From Dicyema japonicum (taxonomy: Eukaryota > Dicyemida > Rhombozoa > Dicyemidae), in assembly GCA_011109175.1 (NCBI GenBank), contig RDEW01000022.1, positions 353,834 through 417,833 of the forward strand: a stretch of DNA of 64,000 nucleotides. Reading direction: 5' to 3'. The stretch's first letter is position 1; every line of letters starts with the position of its first letter. Shown here one piece after another: positions 1 through 11,510 of the stretch. The notes below the pieces were generated by a model. It was given only the letters and a program-made list of their open reading frames with translations, was not told the origin of the DNA and searched no databases. A program made the position numbers and the translations under genes.

Positions 1-1100
1 AGAGCCATAATCTTCCGGTGAGCAGTTTCCTCGGTATCGAGTCAAAAGCTTTCTGTATGTCAATGGAACACATCATGGTCTTTTGATGCCGAGGTTTGCA
101 TTGTAGGCTTTCCTTGATGAATTTCGTCAAGCAAGTAAGGTGGGTAGTTGTGGAGCGAGCTTACTTAAATCCACATTGGAAGGATACGTCTGGGAGGTAA
201 GGTTTAATTTGATCAAGAATGAGTTCTAGGATTTTGGAGGTAGCACATAGGAGGGATATTGGTCTGTACGAAGCTGGTGAGTCCTTCGGCCGTCCAGGTT
301 TTAAGATAGGTCGAATATGTGATAATTTTCATAAAGTAGGAATGTAATTTTTACATTATGGAGAAGTTGTAAATTCTGGTCAAGGCCAAGATGGTTTAGG
401 GGCCTATCTTCTTAATTACTATAGAAAGGATTCCATCTGGAACACTTGCGTAAGGTGATTTCTGGTTTTGAATAGCCTTCCGCACGACGTCCATTGAAAG
501 ATTGTTCATGGTTGCGTCGCGTATTGGTTTTATTGAAGATGTGGGAGGTGGCTCAATTTTCTGGTGAGAGATGAAGCTCACGGAGGAATAAACTTTCATG
601 ATCTTGTTTAAAAAGTTCTTGTTCTCTAGGTCTTCGCAAGAAGGCGGTCTCATAAAGTTGGTAAAGTCCCGAAGAGTATTCCACATCCTTGTAAGGAAGG
701 ATTGTTTGTTTAGGGTGTACATGAGTTATTCTTTCCTGTTTCATCTTTCTGATCTCTCTCCAAAGCTCGGATCCTCGCCCTGGTTTCCCAAGATTGATTC
801 TGTAGGCTTTTTAGGCAATTTCTTACCGCCTTTAATTTGCTAGGCTGGTTGTGTTTGAGAGATCTATGATCAAAGAAATGATATCCATTATACGTTTTTC
901 CTTTTTTTCTACGATGCTCTTCTTTTAGTAACTTAAAGAAATGTGGATTTATTTTGATATTCAAAAGGATTTACGTCTTTTACCGCTGAGCGAAAGAAAT
1001 GATCTGATTCGATGCCGCAAAGAGTGTCGAACTCAAAGCCGCTATTTTGGGTTGCAGACTGGGAGTTTATTCCCTCTCCTGATAAAACGGTTAATGGATT
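1..1100 (-). mobile_element. LINE-A fragment: endonuclease end, linker and reverse transcriptase fingers
   Basis: Read on the minus strand, this is the middle of an APE-type non-LTR retrotransposon. Near 1000-1050 lies an endonuclease-end signature (GIESDHF). From 964 to 396 comes the linker typical of this family (KKIMKVYSSVSFISHQ). Below 395 the reverse transcriptase begins, with IRPILKPGRPKDS, YRPISLL and the catalytic-site motif DIQKAFDS. Several frameshifts and an in-frame stop (before ARSTTTHLT) show that it is dead. The C-terminal RT and 3' end lie outside the left edge of the window. Confidence 0.8.
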
Positions 1101-1565
1101 AAATCGACGGCTTTGATGTCAACAAATCATGACCTTCAAACCAAAAACATAGTCTTTAATACTAACTTTGAAGGCTTTACTAGATTATCAACAATCGTGT
1201 GATTTCTGGTCTTAACTGAGCAACAACCTCAATATCTTTATGAAAAGAAGTATTCCCTTATCTATATTTAAGTTAAAAACCCCTGGTTCTTTCCAGATAA
1301 CTCTACCTTTCTTTAGAGAGGTAATATGCAAAGGAGAGTTTATGTATCTGATTATATTTCATTTGGTGTCAAAAGCAGTCACTATAACTATCAAACTGAA
1401 GTTTCACCTGGATTTGTCGTAAGAGGCTTATCAACTCACATGGTTATTCGTGTGCTTATATGCTGTTTCTCAATAGTTTCGATTTTCCTTATAATTTAAT
1501 AATGAATTATAGATTGGTTAACCTAATAAAGATAATAATAAATAGTATAATTATATAACAAAATA

Positions 1566-2000
1566 ATGTTGGGTGATAACTCAGGTTGGTTGTGTTATAA
1601 TAAAGATGTCAAAATAATCAGAGGACGTGTAAAGTGGTTTAGTGTTAACAGAGGATTTGGATTTATAGAAAGGTACCATTGAATGTATATAATAGGGCTG
1701 ACAACAATGAGGATGTGTTTGTTCACGTGGTTATCCTAATAATGAGATGATAGAATAGTATAGGAGAGATTGCACAAAATAATACTCGGAGTCTGGAAGA
1801 TGGGGAACTTGTGCAGTTTGAGTTGAGAAAGAGGAATAAAGGAATCGAGGCATTCAATGTGACTGGACAAAACAAAAAAAAGCTTATTGGTAGTTGTTAT
1901 GCTACTCCCAGGAATGATTCGGTTTTTTTTGTTTTATTATTAGAATTTTGACGGATTAAAGTTTTATCCTCGAAGAAGACGAGACCAAAAGCCTAATTAG
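1566..2000 (+). CDS. Y-box / cold-shock domain nucleic-acid-binding protein, four exons
   Basis: Cold-shock domain protein that binds single-stranded RNA or DNA, likely as an mRNP packaging or translation-control factor. Exons 1566-1672, 1696-1726, 1754-1921 and 1944-2000 give 363 nt, exactly 121 codons. The three introns are 23, 27 and 22 nt, all GT...AG. The spliced protein carries the RNA-binding motifs GRVKWFSVNRGFGFIER and EDVFVH. It continues with the Y-box-type SLEDGELVQFEL and AFNVTGQN, then a short Arg-rich tail (YPRRRRDQKPN). It is much shorter than vertebrate YBX1, with a minimal C-terminal tail. The start ATG at 1566 is the first in frame and precedes the domain closely. Family assignment is firm; the exact orthologue (YBX versus another CSD protein) is not resolved. 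Confidence 0.85.
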
Positions 2001-3200
2001 GATGCCTTCTATTGATTATCCCTATTTTTTTGAATTTTGATTAAGTTAATTTATTGTTACGTAACCACTATATTTAATAAATTCAATTCATCCATATCAT
2101 CGAGGAGTAGTAATGTTTTCGCTACTTAAACTTCAACATATCATAACTCACATTTTTTAAGAAATAAGAACAGTTATGATAAATAATCCAAGATACAGAG
2201 AGTCTTCTTTTTTTATTGCGTGTGTCCCCGGGGCAATTCTGTTCCTCAGTGATGCATCATTGGCATCACTCGTCAATTCAAGGAAACACTAACAAATTAT
2301 GTAGTCTTATTGTTTAGTGCTGTGTAATGTTATGTAATATAATCAATAATATTATTGTGCACTCTGATCTCTTAAATTTTTAAATAAGTATTTTCTAAAC
2401 TTATTAATAATAATAAAATATCACGCTATCTGCGACTATTGTTAACTATTGGAAATACTAGGAATAGAGCTATCCCCAAATTATGTGATCCCAATATCAG
2501 TGTTTAGCTCTATTTCTCTCATGATCATCAAACTTGTGATTTGTCGTTATCATTTAGGATATACGTGCTACTGAGTAGACTCATTCTTGAAAATGCAAGA
2601 GTAGTAAAATGACGTGAAAGATATCTTGTTCATTGGTGAGATGATATTCTCCATTAACAGAGTCATAGTTTATATTACAAAGTCTGAGAATACTGTTGAT
2701 TTGAATAATATTTCCTTAATTCTTTATAGCCCTTAAACTGCCTATAAAGAAATTTCTTGGTTAACGAGGGAATACTATGACTAAGGTGGAGATTCCTGAC
2801 TCTGAACTTAAAATTTTGGATTGGGACATCTTAAATGTGAGATGTGGGATCAAAGAGAAGGGATCCTGTGGTCTATGCATTAGTTAATGGGCTCGTTAGA
2901 GTCAATTCAAAACTAAAAGAGTCAATCTTGCTATATAAGATTGAGTCATAGGGCATTGATGGGAAATAATACGATGATGCCATCGCCACGATTTCTAACT
3001 GGAAAATTCTGGAAGTTGATAAAGTGTTTAATTTATCAAAAATTTTCATGCCTTCTCTAATCCATGTATTATTCCTCAATGGCAATGGGATCACGTAACC
3101 GATTCCTAAAGTAGACAATCATAAATAACTCAGTGAGTACAGACAGATTACTTATACGTCAATGGCATACTAATTAATGTGCAAATTGGTGGCGAATAAA
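2001..3200. other. AT-rich stretch without recognisable gene
   Basis: No coding region, RNA gene or repeat family could be supported here. A short minus-strand open frame at 2873-3118 has no recognisable motif. The stretch may be 3' flank of the Y-box gene followed by eroded transposon sequence. Confidence 0.4.
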
Positions 3201-3610
3201 ATTAGAAAATATAAATGAAATCTTGTCTGCAAATCAGTTTCGAGGGTAGAAGTCACCTCTTTAATACGCATGGATTATCATGTTAAATGGGTGGAAATCA
3301 GTCGTGAAACCGCCACTGAGATTTTACAACTTTCAGTATTTCGGACACATCGCAAAGTTTCAATGGAAAAAAGGATGCTTTCGTTGTGGAGAACCGAACA
3401 GTCAGAGTTCCAGGAATCAAACAGCAGAAGGTCTCGTATCAACTGCGAGTTCACCACCAACGGAGTGGACTATGACGGCTGTCCGTTATCCAGCGAAGCT
3501 GTGATATCTATAAGAAGACCAGATAATTATCGTATGACATGCAGAGGGGAAGAATTATTCTCACACAACCCAAGTCAAAAACTAATGAAAAAAACATGAC
3601 ATGACCAAGT
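3200..3610 (+). pseudogene. LINE ORF1 (gag-like) fossil with decayed CCHC zinc knuckle
   Basis: The plus-strand frame at 3280-3504 reads YNFQYFGHIAKFQWKKGCFRCGEP. This is the spacing of the paired CCHC knuckles of non-LTR ORF1 proteins (C-x2-C-x4-H-x4-C), with several of the cysteines replaced. The second knuckle keeps CFRCGEP. It is therefore a relic ORF1. No intact ORF2 follows it directly. Confidence 0.5.
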
Positions 3611-4040
3611 CAAATGAATAATTAGAATATTGTAATGCCTAAATGGAATAAGTCATTATTAAATAATGAGTATCTGAAAGAAAAGCTGATAGGCTGGGAG
3701 AGTATCCTGGGGGCTTCCAAAAAATCAAGAGAATTAACATATATGATTATTCTTTTAAAAAATCGTCCTAGTGATGAGTGGCCCATGGAATCATACTATA
3801 TTAACAAAACAACGTATCGAGGTCGACAAATAACAATGTTTCCGTCGATGCTCGACAAAAAATCACTTGCATAAGAAGAAAGCTGAAAACAAGAGAGAAT
3901 CTGGATGATCTGAAGGCGGTTTCGAGAAACAGGGAGGATGGAAACGACTTACAGCGCGTATCCTGAGATGCATCTCAAATTAACTTTTTGGTGCTGAAAC
4001 ATTGCAATAAATTGCAATTAAATATAATTCAATAATTAAT
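3611..4040. other. Unassigned sequence
   Basis: Contains an open frame at 3635-3874 (+) without a recognisable domain. No repeat copy elsewhere in the window was noticed. Probably more transposon debris. Confidence 0.3.
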
Positions 4041-4054
4041 TAACACAGCCATCC

Positions 4055-4470
4055 ATCAAAGTGGACCCCACCTCTCACGATTGTAACAGAGATCAACTGG
4101 AGAGGTCACCGGGTCTCACGTGCGTCGTGGCTTTTAGTGTAGCTAGGCGTCCAAGTTTCTTTAGGAAACGAAGCGATTTTCCACTTATTCCTCCAGTTGT
4201 CTCGACCACAATGGATAGAACGCGAATCGGTCCCGTAGCGCTTCGTATTTCTTCTCCTTTGCCCTCATCGTTTTTTCCGCGGCATGCAGTGTGTCTACCT
4301 CCCAACAATGTTGGACGGGCAAAGTGGGTCGACACAAGTAGCGTCCCAGAACAAAGGTTTTCTCTCTTCGAATGGGAAAATTGTGATCCCGTCGGGACGT
4401 TTACGTCTCCTCTGTCCAGGTCAACAGTTCAGGGTATCCCGCAGACTCCAGGGCTTGCTTGACAATTCCG
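4055..4470. other. GC-rich island of unknown origin
   Basis: About 400 bp of clearly higher GC content, set between very AT-rich sequence. Both strands carry open frames: plus 4061-4462 (133 codons) and minus 4093-4335. The minus frame continues, with stops, into Lys/Arg-rich helical sequence. Base composition alone explains the overlapping open frames, so no gene is called. It resembles neither the local host genes nor the LINE families seen elsewhere in the window. Confidence 0.45.
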
Positions 4471-4829
4471 AAAAGTTAGATAAAAAAGTAGAGAATAATA
4501 ATTAATTTTAGTTATATTTTTTATCATTTTAAAATTGCAGCTTTTCAATTTTAGTCAAAGGTTAAAACTTTTTGCATTTATTTTTTAAATCAAAATGTTT
4601 TTTAAATAATTTAAAATAATTAATTAAGAATAAAAAGTTAAAAACACGTAATATAATTGTTTCTCGTATTGTCTAACTTCTACATTCTTCGCCTACCACT
4701 TCAAAAATTTGTGTTTAAGTGATGAAATAATGAAAAAAATTTCAATTGAATGCGAAAAGTTCTTATTCGTCACATGCCGCAGGATATATGACAAGTGGTA
4801 GTAATAAAATCTAATTTTAGCTGGGACCT

Positions 4830-5400
4830 CAATGAAATTTTTATATCCAAATCTTTTCCACGTCATTACACTAAGAATAAAATCCTACTTCACATATGTT
4901 GATAACCTGATTTCTTCTTTAACAAAAGACGCTGTGAAATGTTCTCACAAGATGGGGAAGCTAGCTAAAAGCAGCAAAATATTACTCCCAGAAATATTAA
5001 ATTGTTCTCTGAATTTGAAGATGGTGTTTTAATCAAAAATGATTCGATTTTTAATTATTTTAGGCAAAAGAATCTGTTAACATTCCCACTTTGTTTTCAA
5101 GTTTAACCGAAATCAGATCAAACTATTTGGCTTTAATTGAAATAATTTAAAATACATAACTACTCGATTATTCAATTGAAAAATCTTAAGCAGATCTGAA
5201 CAGCATAGAATTTTAAGCTTCAGAAATCTGGGATACTAAGTATTCATGATTCCTCAAATAAAAATATTTCGCCAGAAATTTACTCATACCTTCAAAATTG
5301 TTGCGGAAGCTCAGCCTCAGTTGAAAGAGCGATATCTCTTTTGACGAAAATTCTTACTAAAATCGAAACTTTAATTATCTATTACAATAAATGATTTCGT
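4830..5400 (+). pseudogene. hAT transposase C-terminal fossil
   Basis: At about 5300-5390 the plus strand reads GSSASVERAISLLTKILT. This is the C-terminal dimerisation signature of hAT transposases (family pattern SxASxERxFS). The upstream frame at 4832-5032 may belong to the same protein. Stops and missing domains show a dead copy. No terminal repeats were found. Confidence 0.55.
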
Positions 5401-5820
5401 TTATTTTTACAATTAAAACATATTTTTAAAATAAAAATTGCAATTTTCTAGTTGCCCTAGTGATTAGTTTTACAAGCAAGAGGCAACAATAATCAGCCTC
5501 GCTGACTTTTGGATCCGAAATAAAATCACATGATAGACAATTCTTTGCATGCTATGCCTGCAGGCCATAATGGAGAATTTGTTCTTAAAGCTTAAAACTT
5601 TTTTTTACTAAAGAGAATTTATATAAACTTTAAACTAAATTAATTAATTTTGATCACAAACACTATGTCATTTATAAGTAGAGATGTTACAGAATTAAAT
5701 TATACAAAAGATATAGTCCCTAACACTCCTAGAAAGTTCCTTCCTCAGAAAACTAATTAAATAATTAAAGAAACAAAGTCAGAAAATTACTTCCGTTCAT
5801 CTACAAATAAAGCATATGGA
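5401..5820. other. Intergenic 3' flank of the UAP56 gene
   Basis: AT-rich; no coding or repeat feature could be supported. Confidence 0.4.
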
Positions 5821-7228
5821 CTAACCATAACTAACAGGGTCGATTTTCTCAGGCATTTCACAGATATTAACCTCAAATCTCTTTTGGACTTCATTCAATA
5901 CTCCCATATCCGTACTATTAGACACAAAGGTCACAGCAATCCCTTTAGTCCCAAATCTCCCAGCACGTGCAACTCTATGAAGGAAGCTATCAGCATCATC
6001 AGGCATATCATAGTTGAAGACAACATTGACTCTCTCAATGTCCATTCCTCTCCCAAACAAATCAGTGGCCACCAATATCCTCTTCTCAAAACCTTTAAAC
6101 AATTGATATCTCTTCAATCTGCCATATAAACCATCACAACCTCTCCTGCTGCTGCATTCCCCTGTGAATACAAATAACTTCAAAGTTAGCCTGAGCAAGA
6201 ACTTCAGTGAGAGCGATACAACGACTCACTGTCCTCACAAATATAATAGTCTACTGTGAGTCCCCAAAATACCTGGTTCACACTAAGAGACTCCAGAAGG
6301 TTACATAAAACCCTAGTCTTAGTATTCTCGTCTATTTTTGCATAGTATTGTTGGAGACCATGAAGAGTAAGCTTGGACTCGTCATCAATGTAAATTTCCA
6401 GTGGCTGAGCATTACAAAAAACAGTACATTCTTCATAAACTTGAGACACACAGGCCTTATAGATTTAGGGAGAGTGGCAGAAAACATTATTATCTGCTTG
6501 TTGTGGGGGGTCTTTCTGAATATGTCCTGGACGTCTGATCTCATATCTGGAAAATGTCCATAAATAAGCAAACCGATCTTATCCAACACTTTGTCGCACT
6601 CATCAATTACAAAATGACGACAGTTACTCAAATCTAAATGATTCTCAGAAATAAGCTGTAGAATCCGTCCAGGGGTCCCTACAACCACCTGTGGGTGCTT
6701 CCTTAGTTTGGCAATGTCCAGATGAACTGAAACTCCCCCAAAGCAGACAGCCACCTAAGAAGGGTTATATCAATTAGTACTTTGACGTCGGAGAAATACT
6801 TGGAAAATCTCTCATATTCCTTGCTGATTTGGAAGGCCAACTCCCGCGTGTGGCAAATCACAACGGTATCCACGGTAGAACAACCAGAGTCCATTTGGTG
6901 GAGAGTAGACAAGACGTAAACAGCGGTCTTCCCCATCCCAGACTTAGCTTGACACAGAATATCCATAGAAAGCATAGCTTGGGGAATGCATTGGTACTGA
7001 ACTGCGAGATGAAATCAGAGATCCACCTTCGGAAGGATGTTCAAAGCCACACTCTTGGATTGTCCGTAGAAGTTCTGGTTTGAGTAGAAAATCGCGGAAT
7101 CCAGAACTATGAGGGGCCACGGTAGAGGACTTGACTTTACGGCTTTCCACAGTCGTTCTTGGTGGAATGACAATTTCATTCACTTCTTCTTCGTAGTCCA
7201 GCAAGTCAACTTCATTATCCAGAGACAT
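5821..7228 (-). CDS. DDX39B: DECD-box RNA helicase UAP56/DDX39 (mRNA export, splicing), seven exons
   Basis: ATP-dependent RNA helicase of the TREX complex, acting in the nucleus in spliceosome assembly and mRNA export. Exons (minus) are 7228-7027, 7001-6781, 6754-6574, 6546-6428, 6404-6273, 6250-6141 and 6118-5821. They sum to 1263 nt, or 420 residues plus stop, close to the roughly 428 of human UAP56. The six introns are 25, 26, 27, 23, 22 and 22 nt, all GT...AG. Motifs in order: N-terminal [20 protein letters not shown], Walker A SGMGKT, PGRI, DECD (the UAP56 form of DEAD), SAT, HRG, and [13 protein letters not shown]. The start at 7228 ([15 protein letters not shown]) matches the family N-terminus better than an ATG seven codons upstream. 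The gene appears intact. Confidence 0.95.
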
Positions 7229-7467
7229 CTTAGGAATATTTAGGCACAATCATTTTGATAATAATAATATCCATAATAAAATAACTGTTTTTCGAGAAAA
7301 GAACACAACACACCTTGACACAGGAAGTAAAGTAATCAATAATTTTATGCTATTTAAATATTGGTTATTGGTTAGCCATTCTAATGAATTAATGTAAAAT
7401 TTTAATTAATAATTAATTTTTAAATGTAATAATATTTTATTCTAAATAATAATTATTAATAAGATAT

Positions 7468-7620
7468 TCAGGAAAGCCGTGGGTACTCTGGAGGAACACA
7501 GGAAAAACCTCTCGATCCTGTTGAGGCTTACCGGGATCACTTAATTAGTTGGTTTACTCTTCTTTCTTGGTGTTCCCTTTTCGGGGTTATTAAATAATAA
7601 ATAAATAAATTAATAAGATA
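7468..7620 (+). mobile_element. 5'-truncated LINE 3' end with GGGGTTATTAAATAA tail
   Basis: About 150 bp, with further copies at 17985-18137 (minus) and 61098-61245 (plus). It starts near AAAGCCGTGGGTACTCTG, carries GGGATCACTTAATTAG in the middle, and ends in TTCGGGGTTATTAAATAA followed by AAATAAATAAAT-type tails. The shared right end, variable left end and A/T simple tail are typical of 5'-truncated non-LTR insertions. Confidence 0.7.
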
Positions 7621-7644
7621 AGTTAATAGGACTCTGACTTTTTC

Positions 7645-8115
7645 CATGCGGAGCTGTTTAACTTTATCACATAGGCCTTCTGGCTGAATGTAACTACTGA
7701 TGATATCGGATCTGAAGGTCGTGGGTTCGATTTCGGAAGATGGAGTTTTCGGCTAAGGTCAATTCTTGTCAAACAGATCCCATCCGTGAGGCGACGATTC
7801 CTTCTGGTACGACACAGTAGTTAAAAAGGATCTTCCTACCTTTCTTCCTGGCCAAATCCTCTGATGAAGATTGCATTATGAAAACTATTACGCTAAAGAA
7901 TGAAGTGATGTCCGCGACGGTAGGACGTGGGACAAAAATGAAAGTGGGCGGACCTATTTCCCCACCTCTCTTCGGAAGCGGAAGCCTGTAATAAAGTATT
8001 GGAAGATAAATTTGGTCGCACAAGCAGATGTTCTCCTTTTGGTTCCTTCCTTAATTAGTTAGTTATGACTGTTTGTGCTGGGCTTACAATGGTAAGCCTG
8101 GGGTTAATAATATCA
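7645..8115 (+). mobile_element. tRNA-derived SINE (family 3)
   Basis: A pol III B-box-like sequence (GTGGGTTCGATTTCG) lies at about 7720-7735. An A-box-like stretch (TGGCTGAATGTAACT) lies about 40 bp upstream. A body of about 370 bp follows, ending near 8090-8110 in a small hairpin (GGGCTTACAATGGTAAGCC) and then GGGGTTAATAATA. Only one copy is seen in the window, so its borders are approximate. Confidence 0.5.
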
Positions 8116-8199
8116 CATAAAACATAAGACGGAATGAATTTGTCTCCAATCTAAATCACAGAACCCCAGACTGGGAAAAACAATTTGTTGGAATATTAC

Positions 8200-8512
8200 T
8201 TAATAACCCCGAATATACTGAAAGAGGGCAGAGTTAATTAACGTGAATTAAGATCAGGTTCCTATTGTCCGAGTGAGACACATCTTTTCCAAGGATCACG
8301 TCCATCCATTTCCGCCGTTGTGGGAACCCTTTTAGTGAAATAAAGAATAGGCTGAAAGCCAGGCATATAGTCTTCTGAGACAAGCGTATAACATACGACT
8401 TTTATAATTAGAAGAATACACAGGACAGAACGGAATAACAAATAAATAAAGGTGTAAGAATCGAACTCACGGCTAACCACAACTGTACCAACAACACTAA
8501 CCACTATGCCAA
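8200..8512 (-). mobile_element. tRNA-derived SINE (family 2), full length
   Basis: On the minus strand the element opens with a tRNA-like head. The A box lies in GGCATAGTGGTTAGTG and the B box in GAGTTCGATTC (around 8455-8512). The body runs to about 8205 and ends in ATTCGGGGTTATTAAGTAA. That end closely resembles the LINE 3' end at 7576-7595. A second, diverged copy lies at 49285-49575. This is a classic tRNA-head SINE with a LINE-like tail. Confidence 0.7.
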
Positions 8513-8929
8513 TAGAATATAATTGAATTATTGCGAATTCGTGATCCTACTCAATTCTTATACAAAACTAAACTCAGATTAAACCACTTGTTGTTCGATG
8601 GTATTTTCATTGTTCATCCCCTACTTTAAGGATAACTATGGAGAACTCAGATCTTAAAACAAGTATGAAAGTGATCCCTTTGATATCAATGACGATCACC
8701 TCGGAAAAACTATCCATTTTTGTAAACGACACATTTTGTGTTGTCCGTATTACGTTTCAGATCATAATTAGAAGGTTATTGTCTTCCCTAAAAAACGGGA
8801 ACTCCGAAGTCTATGAAACCGAATCGCCCTTAAATTAATCTCCGTTGCTATAGTGAAGGCAACAGTGCATCAATTATATCAACGGGGGGTCAATAATTAA
8901 AATAATTTGCTGAAAATAGATTTTATATT
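8513..8929. other. No feature recognised
   Basis: Contains a 66-codon open frame (8638-8838, +) without recognisable motif. It sits between two mobile elements and is probably non-genic. Confidence 0.3.
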
Positions 8930-10560
8930 TTTATTATCTGCCTTTCCGCCCAACAGTAGTATTGTTTCCTTAGACCTCCATTAGGCAGGACTTTATTTAA
9001 AATTAAATTATTACCAGTTTCGCTGATATGTGGGGAACTGGCAACTGTCGAAAACGCGGACGCTCCCAGAGATCCATTACTTTGATGTCGAGCCCTAAAG
9101 ATCCATGGAAAGCATCCCGAACCTCTATCACACCCACATCGTAAATGAGAAAGTTCCACTCTGACGGCTCTCGGAAGAAACAGTTCTGAAGCTCTAATCT
9201 CAGGAAGTATGCGCTCCAGTTCTATTCGAGGGTATTTAAAAGGGAAAGACCTAGTTAGTTTAAGTACATCCGCGTTACCAGTTAACACTGATTATGGATT
9301 CGCTTGTGCCATGTTTTTCGACTATCCTTTCCGATAGTCTTCTCCATACTTTTCGTTGTCGTGCTCGTCTCCTGATTTCGTCCAGATCGTCTGCATCCAT
9401 CAGTCGGCCCCCGATCACTGCGTAATCCTCCGAAAGTGTCCTTGGAAGACAACTTCTTGGACGTCCTCTGAATGCAATAGATACAGTATGCCCAAAAAAA
9501 TCTTCCATGGCGGCATTGCATGGTGTTTGTTCATTCATCTGTAGAATATGTCCAAAAAAGCGCCAGCGGGGTCAAGTAAGTTCAGACTTATTGGTCCACA
9601 ATCAGTCAGTTTGTATAATTTATTGTTTGAGATTTTCTTGAGCCAAGAGTATCCAAGGAGTGTCCCTAGTTGGCCTCTGTGAAACGAATCAAGTTGTTCC
9701 ATATCTTTCTTTGATGTTCTCCAAGTACCTGCGTTGTACATGAGGACTGGTCGGACAAATCCATCATATGCCCGTAATCGCATCTTAGTAGGAATTTGAT
9801 TCTTTCTCATCAGAATGGATTGTAATTTTTAAGTGCTATTGTGGCCAATATCTTTCGTCGTGTAGACCTTCTGAATCGCAAAGTAACGATCCGAATTTCA
9901 GGTGTTCTCCATCTCGAATTTTCACTTTTCTTCAACGCGGGTTGGCGTTCTTTTACTCAAAATTGTTTTCGCTTTCTCCATAATAACGTATATAAATTCC
10001 CGATCTTCCGCGACAAAATCGGCATCATCCGCATAAATGAATTCCATAAAGTGGTTGTCCTGACATCCAATTTATTCTCTAGACGATAAATAATACAGGA
10101 GATGGAGTGTCCCCCTATGGGTTTCCAAAATTGGTAGAAAATGGTCTATACTCCTTATAGCCAACTCTGACGAGTAGTTCAGTTTCAGATAATAGCTACA
10201 TGCGCAGACTGTCTTCATCGACAACGTTAACGGTTGTAGTTTACTCCTGTTGATGCTGTCAAAAGCCTTGCTCATGTCGATTCCAAGGATATGAAAGGAT
10301 CGTTTGTACTTCTGACATATTGCAGTGATCCAGCGATGGCTCCAGACAATGAGAGATATCGATCGACATTGATATCTCATACAATAGTCGATAGAGTATT
10401 CCTTCGAGTAGTGACTAGCACAATAGGTCTTAAGCTCCCGAAGGGTCTCCGTCTTTTGCTCTGTTTATGAAGAGGTATTAATATTCCGGTCCCGATCGGA
10501 AGCGGGCAGTGTAATGCAAATACCTTGTTCAGTATTTGTGCGAAGGGAAAGACCTGTTAA
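8930..10560 (-). mobile_element. LINE-B copy: RT plus C-terminal region, degenerate
   Basis: Read on the minus strand. RT motif A is at 10380-10240 (LGIDMSKAFDSINRSKL). A post-RT segment with VRPVLMYNAGTW, QLDSFHRGQLG and KISNNKLYKLT lies at 9810-9600. A C-terminal segment with RGRPRSCLPRTL and DLDEIRRRARQRKVWRRL lies at 9538-9290. The same post-RT signature occurs in the LINE-B copy at 50.5-51.4 kb. Multiple frameshifts make it inactive. The 3' part down to about 8930 has one long residual frame without known motif. Confidence 0.75.
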
Positions 10561-11024
10561 ATTGATAAAAGATTATATTTCTTCAATTTTTTTAACTAAA
10601 AATCACCAACAGTTAATTAAAGGAATTAATTTCAAATTAAATTAATTTATAATAAAATTGTATAATTCAGTATGGTCAACCATTATATATTAATAGTTTA
10701 AAATCGCGGTTAGACCGCATTTTATTGACCCTTTGGTAATTTATTTTTCGTGCAATTTTCATTTCACTATTGAAAGTAACAGGTCTATCAAAATTTTATA
10801 AAATAAATTTTTGATTCATCACTCATATTACTGTTTCACGTTGTTTTTAATAGTGAAGGCAACATTATTGCCGAAAAATACATAAACTTATTCTACATTC
10901 GCACATTCAATATGTCTTATATTATTCTTGTTTTGTAACAATTTTACTATTTTATCCACTCTAGTATTATCCACTTCTTGGATTCTACTAATGAAATGAA
11001 AAAATTTCCAAAAAACAGAGTAAA
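10561..11024. other. AT-rich spacer
   Basis: No gene, RNA or repeat copy could be supported. Confidence 0.4.
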
Positions 11025-11510
11025 ACTAAACTAACTCATCACGCAATCCCAACTCTCATTTGTTGTCTTCTTAGTCCGTTGTTCATCCTTTAAGGAAGAA
11101 GAACTGAATTAACATCGTGTTGGTACCAGCTCCCCCGTCTAGGAATCAGGAATTCAAGAAGATTTGTTTTGTGACAATTCTTGCCAAAAGTAACCAATCC
11201 ATCAATCTGCACCCTCTTTTTGAATACTTGAAAAGTTCTCAGCATTTGTCCAGTAGACTGATGATTCCCACAATGTCGTAAAATACATGACTCGAATACT
11301 GCTTGGATGGGTGGCTTCCTATCTTCCATAGCCCTGAGAGGCATTTCAGTACATTGATTTTCTTTTCATAACTACCAGAACACTTTCAACGTGTGAGGAA
11401 AAGCACACGTGGACGTCAAATGTTATCCTCATGATTTTCGAGATTTGTTGTATATGATTTCGGAATTTCGATCACCAATTCAACTATTTTAAAGAAAATC
11501 ATTTATTTTA
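11025..11510 (-). mobile_element. 5'-truncated LINE-A copy, 3' end
   Basis: The start (CTAACTCATCACGCAATCCC) aligns with the 3' ends of LINE-A copies at 57640 and 13885 (both CACGTGATCCCA). Around 11335-11460 the sequence follows the same course as 58000-58110 (GAGGCATTTCAG... onward). The minus-strand frame 11344-11090 is the RT C-terminal region. It is truncated and inactive. Confidence 0.6.

Noticed and set aside
4061-4462. 133-codon plus-strand gene
   Set aside because: The frame is open mainly because of high GC content; no domain, splice sites or homologous copy supports it.
6200-6450. Reassigned stop codons, ciliate-style, to explain stops within conserved genes
   Set aside because: Every stop that I checked in UAP56, SLC17, MBOAT and COMMD3 lies inside a GT...AG segment whose removal restores the frame, and genes end with normal TAA, TAG or TGA codons.
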